Assembly (NCBI GenBank): GCA_937136425.1
Contig: CAKZON010000076.1
Location: 1 to 64,000, forward strand
Origin: an uncultured Crocinitomix sp.
GTDB taxonomy: Bacteria > Bacteroidota > Bacteroidia > Flavobacteriales_D > Crocinitomicaceae
Reading direction: 5' to 3'
Length of the DNA: 64,000 bases
The notes beneath the pieces are model-generated. The model saw only the letters and a list, made by a program, of their open reading frames with translations. It ran no database searches and was not told where the DNA came from. The position numbers and the translations under genes were made by a program. The number at the start of each line of letters is the position of its first letter. The first letter of the stretch is position 1. This document shows, piece by piece, positions 58,022 through 64,000 of this stretch.

Positions 58022-59227
58022 ATGAATTTCTTTACTCCCCCCACATCTGAATATACCACCTATTATAAGCAAGGAGCTTTTGAGTTAACGTGGCGCTATA
58101 ACGCGTTCATGGTGTTAACTTATACTGTTTTAATGCTTGCTGGTGCGTTCATAGGGATGAAGACTTTTTTTGTGGGGGTAATGTGTTGGAGTACTCCTTT
58201 TGTTTCATTAATTGTAATGAAGCAAACGCGTAAATTTGAAATGGTTGCGTATGCCCAGGTAATTTTAGGATCAATTATAACAGGAGTTGTGCTGAATTTG
58301 AACTTTGTTTCAATGCATGTGGTGGAGGTTATTTTTATGATGATTACAAGTTTTTATGCCTTTATAACTTTAGGCAGAAAGGCAGGAGTTATCTCCTTGA
58401 GCGCTCAGCTTGTTTGGTCTTGTATTTATCTTTTTAGAGATGTTGAACCGGTTGTTAATGTGCCAATAATTGAAAAATTGGCGTTGTTAATGGCCTTGCT
58501 TGTTTCCGTATCATTGTTTGGGTTCTTGATTGTCGAATTTTTAAAACTTAGGCGTACGGCCGAGAATAAATACATGTCAATAAATCAAGATTTGACAGAG
58601 ATTAATCATTTGGTTAATCTACAATATCAAGAGAAGACGGTAATGTTAAAAGAAATTCATCACCGCGTTAAAAATAACCTTCAAGTAATTTCTAGTTTAC
58701 TTCGCCTGCAATCGTATGAAATAGAGGAGGAGGCTTCGCGCATGCATTTTCAAGATGCAATTTTTAGAGTTTCAGCCATGGCTTTGATTCATCAAAAAAT
58801 GTATCAGAACGAAAATTTATCGCAAATAAATCTCGAAAACTATATTGATTCATTGGCTAAGGATCTAGTTTTGACACATGCAAAACATACAGAAGTAAAG
58901 TTAGATGTTATTTCAGATATTCAAGAACTCGGTAATGACACACTAGTACCTTTAGCACTAATCCTAAATGAATTAATTACAAATTCATTAAAACATGCAT
59001 TTGCTGATCGTGCGGAGGGTGTAATAACGATTAAAATTCAACGAATTGACGAGACTGATTTTTTCGATTTTACTTATAAAGATGGGGGAGAGTGGAAGTC
59101 AACACCTAAAGGGAATTCATTTGGATTGGAGTTGATTGCGACATTAACCGAACAGCTAGATGGTCATGTTGAACGTAGTTACGATCAAGGAACCAAATAT
59201 CAATTTAAGCTTCGTGATTTAAAATAA
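58022..59227 (+). CDS. Membrane sensor histidine kinase, HisKA_2 type (orphan)
   Basis: A 401-residue kinase. About six membrane helices occupy residues 28-175, with no large extracytoplasmic loop. The phosphoacceptor region is MLKEIHHRVKNNLQVISSLL (H213/H214), the HisKA_2 signature. The ATPase domain has NELITNSLKHAF and a G-box FGLELIATLTEQL. No response-regulator gene is nearby. It starts immediately after the HhH-barrel stop, so it may respond to the envelope state set by those proteins. Its 3' end overlaps the convergent aroB by 23 bases. Confidence 0.88.
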   Translation: MNFFTPPTSEYTTYYKQGAFELTWRYNAFMVLTYTVLMLAGAFIGMKTFFVGVMCWSTPFVSLIVMKQTRKFEMVAYAQVILGSIITGVVLNLNFVSMHVVEVIFMMITSFYAFITLGRKAGVISLSAQLVWSCIYLFRDVEPVVNVPIIEKLALLMALLVSVSLFGFLIVEFLKLRRTAENKYMSINQDLTEINHLVNLQYQEKTVMLKEIHHRVKNNLQVISSLLRLQSYEIEEEASRMHFQDAIFRVSAMALIHQKMYQNENLSQINLENYIDSLAKDLVLTHAKHTEVKLDVISDIQELGNDTLVPLALILNELITNSLKHAFADRAEGVITIKIQRIDETDFFDFTYKDGGEWKSTPKGNSFGLELIATLTEQLDGHVERSYDQGTKYQFKLRDLK

Positions 59228-60293
59228 AACGAATTGCAGCATCAATCAATTCGTCATTGACGTTTTGATTGTAAATCGCTTGACCAATATCTGTAAGTAA
59301 TGTAAATGATATTGAACCATTCACATTTTTTTTATCATTTAATAGAAGTGGTTTAATTTGATCAATATCAGCAATTGAAATGTTTAAGTGTGTGTATCGA
59401 CTGCGAATAGTAGTGTTGATGTCTTCAAATAAATTGGTGTCAATAAGTCCCATTTCGCAAGAAATAAAACTTTCAGCAATCATTCCCCAGGCCACTGCAA
59501 ATCCATGTGGAATAGGTTTGTTATTAGATAAACAAAAACCTTCTAATGCATGCCCAATTGTATGACCAAAGTTTAAGTTTTTTCGCTGCCCTTGCTCTAA
59601 ATGATCTTCTGTAACAATTTTACGCTTGATTAAAACAGATTGATGAATTGTCTCTAATAATCCTGCAGGAATGATTTTAGGATCAACAGATTTAAGTGCA
59701 TTCCAATAATTAGCATCTGCAATTAATCCATGTTTTAGCATTTCAGCAAAGCCAGAATCCAATTCAACGTTAGGCAAGGTTGCTAAATAACGTGAATCTA
59801 TAAAAACATAATCAGGGTCAGCAAAAACGCCAATTTGGTTTTTATAAGGACCTAAATCAATCCCTGTTTTTCCTCCAACAGAGGCATCTACTTGAGAAAG
59901 CAAAGTTGTGGGGATATTAATAAATGAAAGTCCGCGTTTAAAGGTTGCTGCAATAAAGCCGCCCATGTCAGTGATTACACCTCCACCTAAATTTATGATT
60001 AAGTCGTTACGTCCAATTTCATACTCGCTTAAGGCACTCCACACATGGTTGCAAATGTCTAGTACTTTATTTTCTTCACCAGGTGGAAGCTGAATAATTT
60101 CGGCTTCACTCAAGGCTTCAAAAGATGTAATAAAGTCTTCCATCCATAAATCAAAGACATTTTCATCTGTAATAATGATTTTTTTTGATTGCGCATAGCG
60201 CGGTGAGGAGAGTAGGGCGTTAAAACCACTGTCTTTTAAATTACCGAATCGAATTTCTGATTGATTATAAGTGAGTGTGTCCAAGGATATCAA
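59205..60293 (-). CDS. aroB: 3-dehydroquinate synthase
   Basis: A 362-residue enzyme. It has the NAD-binding GGGVITDMGGFIAATFKRG, the metal/substrate segment PTTLLSQVDASVGGKTGID, and the later NFGHTIGHALEG and HGFAVAWGM zinc-binding parts. It makes 3-dehydroquinate from DAHP in aromatic amino-acid synthesis. Single-gene unit; its last 23 bases overlap the end of the convergent kinase gene. Confidence 0.95.
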   Translation of the reverse strand: MISLDTLTYNQSEIRFGNLKDSGFNALLSSPRYAQSKKIIITDENVFDLWMEDFITSFEALSEAEIIQLPPGEENKVLDICNHVWSALSEYEIGRNDLIINLGGGVITDMGGFIAATFKRGLSFINIPTTLLSQVDASVGGKTGIDLGPYKNQIGVFADPDYVFIDSRYLATLPNVELDSGFAEMLKHGLIADANYWNALKSVDPKIIPAGLLETIHQSVLIKRKIVTEDHLEQGQRKNLNFGHTIGHALEGFCLSNNKPIPHGFAVAWGMIAESFISCEMGLIDTNLFEDINTTIRSRYTHLNISIADIDQIKPLLLNDKKNVNGSISFTLLTDIGQAIYNQNVNDELIDAAIRFILNHEA

Positions 60294-60378
60294 TTTTTAA
60301 TGCCTTAAAATTACAATATATCTTTCAACTGTTTGCAATTTCAACAAGGACAAAGTATGGCAAAATTAGATGAATATC

Positions 60379-61074
60379 CTATTCACTATATAGGCCGAGA
60401 TGTTCCAATAAATGATTGTAGCCGTTCCATTCGCCACTTGCATCTTTATAAGTTAAGGTTTGTCCTTTATAGCTTAGTGTATACGTGTCAGTGGTGGTAC
60501 AGCCGCCTCTTCTATCAAAAAGGTTTAATTCCATTTCAAACCTCTGAATATGCTCATACTCTTTAGTGGTCAATTCTTTTTTATTATTTCGGTAGGTTCT
60601 ATAGTACCTTTGATTAACTCGTTCTATTTGAATTGAGTCTGGCAAAGTGTGAAAACAACCTTTTGATTCAATTTTAATTGAGAAGAACTCCCCCTCCTTT
60701 AGTTGTGATATTAAAGGAATATGGTCAGCCTCGTTATTATTATAACGATTTGTGCATAGTGTTAATTGAGTGCTGTCATTATCATGGTTAATATCAAAAT
60801 TGACGCGACTTATTGTGTTATGTTTGTTCGGGAAAAGAAGGTAATAATTACCTTCCTTTAAACCAGGAATTGAAAGATGATCGGTTCCATAAGGTTCAAA
60901 ACGGCCTACTTCAATATCCTCTGATGATTCTAATTTGTACAATCGTATAAAACGGAGCGTAGTGTCACTTATTTCTTTATGGCAGTTTTTAATGCTTATC
61001 GCAAGTATGTGTCGTGCTTTAATTTGGTTAAAACAGCTCATTAATAAGAATAAGAGAACAAACTTTATGCGCAT
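60379..61074 (-). CDS. Hypothetical exported protein, possible lipoprotein
   Basis: A 231-residue protein with N-terminus MRIKFVLLFLLMSCFNQ, giving either a signal peptide or a lipobox with C14 (LMSC, slightly atypical). The mature part starts with an Ig-like strand pattern (LRFIRLYKLES, GLKEGNYYLLFPN) suggesting a carboxypeptidase-regulatory-like domain, followed by a basic helix region (IQIERVNQRYYRTYRNNKKEL). Not recognised and no clear operon partner. Confidence 0.55.
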   Translation of the reverse strand: MRIKFVLLFLLMSCFNQIKARHILAISIKNCHKEISDTTLRFIRLYKLESSEDIEVGRFEPYGTDHLSIPGLKEGNYYLLFPNKHNTISRVNFDINHDNDSTQLTLCTNRYNNNEADHIPLISQLKEGEFFSIKIESKGCFHTLPDSIQIERVNQRYYRTYRNNKKELTTKEYEHIQRFEMELNLFDRRGGCTTTDTYTLSYKGQTLTYKDASGEWNGYNHLLEHLGLYSE

Positions 61075-61207
61075 TGTTTAAATCATATTAAGGTTCGAAT
61101 TTGCGTCTTTAATTTGAAATAAAATTATAAAATGTGGTTTGCAAAAAGCCTTTGTAATTAATTTTATTTGATTGTAACGTAATTTTTGGCTTTGTATCTT
61201 CTATTCC

Positions 61208-62365
61208 TTATCGTACGACAATTTTTTTAGTGATTAAACGATCTTCCGACTGGATTTTTAATAAATAGACTCCGTTCGTTATATCTCTAATGTTTAGTAT
61301 AACTATAGAAGTGTTTTTAGTTACTTTGTAGTTATACACCTCTTGACCACTAATTGAAACCAATGTAAACTCTACATTAGATAAGTTTGCGCCAAAATCA
61401 ACCGTTAAATTATTGTCAAGTACTGGGTTTGGGTAAAGTTTAAGCAACTTGTTATCTAATTTTGTTAGTGCAGCAGTATCATCTCCATCACCTCCTTCAT
61501 CTTCATCTTCGTCTTCGTCCTCATCTCCATCTTCTTCTTCCTCTTCTTCAACCCATCCATCATCATCTCCATCCCCATAGTCATGAATGTTTGAACAATA
61601 ATCTCCTTCAAACCAATCAGGGTCATATCCGTCTCCTTCTATAAATTCATCCGTACCAAGAAAACAGCTCCAAGACAACATATATTTACAATAGATATTT
61701 TGTCCGTCACCTTCATTTAAATCCCAACATCCTCTCAAACTATATTCAAATCCATCAATGCCTCCGTGCATGTTTTCTGCTAATTCAGTGCTTGTTCTTG
61801 CAGATTTCCAAATGCGAACATTTCCAATTACGCCTTTAAACTCATTGCCATAAACATGATCGCGGCCTATCCAAATTGAAGTAAAACCTTGTAAGTTATT
61901 CGCACAACCATCTGCATAGTCTACTCCAAAAAGAACACCGTCGGCATAGAAATAAAGATCACCTTCTTTCCTTACTACAGCAACATGGTGACAAGTACCA
62001 TCCAAGAGGCTTCCAACAGATCCGTTGTTAGGAATATACCATTCTTCACCTCTGTTTGAAAAACAAAGTGCTCTTACTCCGTCTCCCATACTTTTAAAAT
62101 AAAAAGCCGACCCTTTGATATGTGACCAACGGTTTGAGATTATAGTTGGATCAGTGCCTTGATCGTCTTCATTTCCTTTAATAACTGCTTCAAACGTAAA
62201 ATCATCATTGAAATAATCCAATTGTGTGTTATGTGTTTCTACATAATCGTTAACACCATCAAAGTACAAGTGAGAAGTTTCGTCTTGTAACCATGCGGTG
62301 CTTGAAATAATCAATAACGGAATGATAAATAGAATTCGGTAAAATGGTTTAAAGTTAGGGTTCAT
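61208..62365 (-). CDS. LamG-domain T9SS-secreted protein with acidic linker
   Basis: A 385-residue secreted protein with a signal peptide (ILFIIPLLIISSTAW). Residues 32-210 are a LamG/concanavalin-like domain (LYFDGVNDYVETHN, FTFEAVIKG, HHVAVVRKEGDLYFYADG, GVIGNVRIWKSA). Residues 245-300 are a Gly/Asp/Glu linker ending in a nearly pure Glu/Asp run. The last 80 residues are a T9SS type A sorting domain (KLYPNPVLDNNLTVDF, NGVYLLKIQ, TKKIVVR). It probably binds a surface or environmental glycan. No catalytic domain is present. Confidence 0.85.
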   Translation of the reverse strand: MNPNFKPFYRILFIIPLLIISSTAWLQDETSHLYFDGVNDYVETHNTQLDYFNDDFTFEAVIKGNEDDQGTDPTIISNRWSHIKGSAFYFKSMGDGVRALCFSNRGEEWYIPNNGSVGSLLDGTCHHVAVVRKEGDLYFYADGVLFGVDYADGCANNLQGFTSIWIGRDHVYGNEFKGVIGNVRIWKSARTSTELAENMHGGIDGFEYSLRGCWDLNEGDGQNIYCKYMLSWSCFLGTDEFIEGDGYDPDWFEGDYCSNIHDYGDGDDDGWVEEEEEEDGDEDEDEDEDEGGDGDDTAALTKLDNKLLKLYPNPVLDNNLTVDFGANLSNVEFTLVSISGQEVYNYKVTKNTSIVILNIRDITNGVYLLKIQSEDRLITKKIVVR

Positions 62366-62436
62366 AATTGGGTGATTTAATGTCTCTTATAATTAGAACG
62401 GATTATTTTTTAAAATGGTTGTATGGATAACAGAAA

Positions 62437-62781
62437 TTAAATCATATTATGGTTGCAATAACTCGTTTTATCAAAGTCATTAATATTTATGGATAGTACC
62501 TTAATACCAGGAAACATGGGTTTTAGGGCAGTTATTATTTTCTCTGAAAGATTTGCTTTTTGCGCTTCTGTCCTGCCAGACATGATATGTCCAAAAATAT
62601 GGATAAAATCATCTTGTGTTCCTCCAACGGTATATTCAGTAAAGCTTTGAATGCGTGCTTTTATATTTCCAGCGGCAAATAATCCTGTAGAATCGGCGGA
62701 GTTATGAACAGTGTCAATGATTTTTTTTGCAGAATGTTGCTCAAGCACTTTTTCTGAACAATGGATTATGAAATGTGGCAT
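62437..62781 (-). CDS. 5-carboxymethyl-2-hydroxymuconate isomerase-family protein
   Basis: A 114-residue protein when started at 62781 (MPHFIIHCSEKVLEQHS), giving the N-terminal Pro expected after Met removal in the tautomerase superfamily. SFTEYTVGGTQDDFIHIFGHIMSG matches the CHMI (HpaF-like) core and SEKIITALKPMFPGIKVLSININD its end. Genuine members act in homoprotocatechuate breakdown; no other genes of that pathway are here, so the substrate is open. Last gene of the adenine-deaminase-led operon, 4 bases after the TfoX-like gene. Confidence 0.82.
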   Translation of the reverse strand: MPHFIIHCSEKVLEQHSAKKIIDTVHNSADSTGLFAAGNIKARIQSFTEYTVGGTQDDFIHIFGHIMSGRTEAQKANLSEKIITALKPMFPGIKVLSININDFDKTSYCNHNMI

Positions 62782-62785
62782 AATG

Positions 62786-63163
62786 TTATAATTTCTTTTT
62801 CTTTGTTTTCTTCTTACTTGCCTTGGCTTGAGGATTAAAGTCCAAGCATTTGTGAATCCAATATTCCAAATCATCCTGTCGGTCGTATCCATCTGGCGTT
62901 ACAAAAACATATCCTTTCATGGGCCTACCTGTAAAACCCATAGGTAAAACACCATCCATTTCTAAAGCTTCTGTACAGGCTTCTTCACCAATACGTGCCA
63001 TCAATAAGTTCGACTCTGTTTTTTTGTCGATATGCATGCCGCAAAGCATTTTATCATTCACCATAAAACAAAGTCCGCCCATCATTTTTTTGGAGAAGAA
63101 GTTTGCTTTTTTCGCCTCTAAAATTTGTGTAATGCGCTCTGCTTGATATTCGTCAAATGCCAT
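62786..63163 (-). CDS. TfoX N-terminal-domain protein
   Basis: A 125-residue protein when started at 63163 (MAFDEYQAERITQIL); a longer frame upstream lies in the previous gene. TfoX_N features are KKMMGGLCFMVNDKMLCGMHI, LLMARIGEEACTEAL and the C-terminal MKGYVFVTPDGY. The tail is strongly basic (KASKKKTKKKKL). TfoX proteins affect competence in Proteobacteria, but stand-alone TfoX_N proteins here have no defined role. It lies 4 bases after the VOC gene and 4 before the isomerase. Confidence 0.82.
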   Translation of the reverse strand: MAFDEYQAERITQILEAKKANFFSKKMMGGLCFMVNDKMLCGMHIDKKTESNLLMARIGEEACTEALEMDGVLPMGFTGRPMKGYVFVTPDGYDRQDDLEYWIHKCLDFNPQAKASKKKTKKKKL

Positions 63164-63167
63164 AATT

Positions 63168-63587
63168 TTATTTTGATTGATAATTGTTTTCTGATAATCG
63201 AGTAGAAATCCACCAATAATTTCCAGCAGGATCTTGAATGCCACCTTGCCGATCACCGAAATCTTGATCTGCTGGTTCAAAAACAGATAGCCCACCATTA
63301 TCTAAAGCTTGTTGATACATTTTATCTACATTTTTAACATAAAGATAAAAAGAGGTGCGCATGTTTAAAAAAGGACCACTCGCTTGACTTAACATAATGC
63401 ACGAATTTCCAATTTTAAGAATAACATTGGCAATTTCACCGGTTTCTGGACGTAGGACTCTATTTATTTCCTCGGCGTCAAAACTTTTTTCTAAATAATC
63501 AATTAGTGCTAATGGATCTTCAACAAATAAATAACTGTTTACAGTGCTAAATCCTTGTGGGCGAAAGGTATCAAAATTAGTGTTCAT
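63168..63587 (-). CDS. VOC-family (PhnB/glyoxalase-like) protein
   Basis: A 139-residue protein when started at 63587 (MNTNFDTFRPQGFSTVNSYL). The vicinal-oxygen-chelate fold is seen in YLFVEDPLALIDYLEKSF, ANVILKIGNSCIMLS, FYLYVKNVDKMYQQAL and the ending IQDPAGNYWWISTR. Metal ligands are incomplete, so it may be a binding protein rather than an enzyme. It starts 16 bases after the adenine deaminase stop, in the same operon. Confidence 0.82.
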   Translation of the reverse strand: MNTNFDTFRPQGFSTVNSYLFVEDPLALIDYLEKSFDAEEINRVLRPETGEIANVILKIGNSCIMLSQASGPFLNMRTSFYLYVKNVDKMYQQALDNGGLSVFEPADQDFGDRQGGIQDPAGNYWWISTRLSENNYQSK

Positions 63588-63603
63588 AGGTTTAATGTAT
63601 GAA

Positions 63604-64000
63604 TTATTCAGCGATATTAACCGGAGTAAACTCAAATTTAGAACCATCAAATAAACCAAAGTCGCTTAACTTTAATGCAGGAATTACTAATAAAGCCATA
63701 AACGATAATGTCATATAAGGGGCATGTAAAGTAGCGCCCATTTCCTTAGCACGTTGATCAATTTTTTGATATAGCTCTCCAGTTGTAATTCCGTCCTTAT
63801 TGCTCATGATTCCTGCAACAGGTAACCCCAACACATGGGCATCATTTTCAGAAACTGCGCAAACACCGCCCTTTTCTTTAATAATGGCATTAACAGCTTT
63901 GCAAATCATCTCGTCGTTCACACCAACGCAAATAATATTGTGCGAATCATGCGCTACGGAAGAAGCAATTGCCCCCGCTTTCAATCCAAAGTTTTTGATA
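63604..64000 (-). CDS. Adenine deaminase, C-terminal part (cut by window edge)
   Basis: The frame remains open to the right edge, giving about 131 C-terminal residues; the true start lies outside. [20 protein letters not shown] carries the adenine-deaminase HDSHN motif, followed by [27 protein letters not shown] and [11 protein letters not shown]. Adenine deaminase converts adenine to hypoxanthine with a di-metal centre in purine salvage. First visible gene of the minus-strand operon with the VOC, TfoX and isomerase-like genes. Confidence 0.9.
   Translation of the reverse strand, partial: IKNFGLKAGAIASSVAHDSHNIICVGVNDEMICKAVNAIIKEKGGVCAVSENDAHVLGLPVAGIMSNKDGITTGELYQKIDQRAKEMGATLHAPYMTLSFMALLVIPALKLSDFGLFDGSKFEFTPVNIAE

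Noticed and set aside
60333-60566. 77-codon plus-strand frame
   Set aside because: It lies antisense to the end of the hypothetical protein at 60379-61074, which has a signal sequence and better coding character.
61092-61100. GGTTCGAAT, like a tRNA T-loop
   Set aside because: No acceptor stem, D-arm or anticodon arm can be drawn around it.
61462-61644. His/Leu-rich plus-strand reading frame
   Set aside because: It is the antisense shadow of the Asp/Glu linker of the LamG T9SS protein.
62437-62781. Homoprotocatechuate degradation pathway
   Set aside because: Only the isomerase-like gene is present; none of the other pathway genes occur in the window.

Overview
The window reads as chromosomal DNA of a Bacteroidota bacterium, most likely a free-living, probably aquatic member of the Flavobacteriales. 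The DNA is AT-rich. Several genes are preceded by the Bacteroidota -7 element TAnnTTTG. Two exported proteins end in the C-terminal sorting domain of the type IX secretion system (T9SS), and there are many exported beta-barrels, lipoproteins and PD40/BNR propellers. No tRNA, rRNA, CRISPR array, prophage or insertion sequence was seen. Genus and species cannot be read from this sequence alone.

Layout. 1-5343: a complete trans-4-hydroxyproline catabolic operon (deaminase, 2-oxoglutarate-semialdehyde dehydrogenase, epimerase, D-hydroxyproline dehydrogenase) with a divergent AraC-type regulator cut by the left edge. 5402-7996: an exported M14-like hydrolase, an MFS exporter and a DUF3465 lipoprotein. 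8129-10913: a small unknown gene converging on a four-gene, overlapping two-component cassette; almost identical palindromes lie upstream of both transcription units. 11169-17981: an OmpA-like barrel with SPOR-like repeats, a TPR/PD40 protein, an EI24 membrane protein and a VWA-like membrane protein. 18064-26627: three large exported proteins, including a 1167-residue cell-wall lytic T9SS substrate. 26624-30083: dapB-lepB-wbqC operon in which WbqC carries an N-terminal GIY-YIG domain. 30266-35488: duplicated lipoproteins, ettA, a cystathionine beta-synthase-type enzyme and a BtuF-like protein. 35491-38910: glycosyltransferase and membrane-protein genes divergent from a DUF547 gene. 38981-46290: rlmF, DUF3010, epimerase and GT2, DUF2853, a GNAT protein, a lipoprotein, and an ECF42-type sigma factor with its DGPF partner and a small barrel. 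46478-51337: a TonB-receptor-like barrel and a DUF1573/YwqK/EF-hand/TonB-C protein. 51351-51891: a 160-bp tandem repeat built of inverted hairpins. 51895-64000: an AddA/RecB-like helicase-nuclease, two barrel proteins, an orphan histidine kinase, aroB, an unknown protein, a LamG T9SS substrate, and a small-enzyme operon headed by adenine deaminase, which is cut by the right edge.

How the genes work together. The clearest pathway is hydroxyproline to 2-oxoglutarate. Much of the rest serves the cell envelope: signal peptidase, T9SS cargo, SPOR and PD40 proteins, WbqC and glycosyltransferases. The items most worth a second look are the palindrome-bracketed two-component cassette, the GIY-YIG/WbqC fusion, the REPIN-like tandem array, and the ECF42-DGPF locus with a candidate cognate promoter. 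All family assignments come from reading the translated sequence and recognising motifs; no database search was run.
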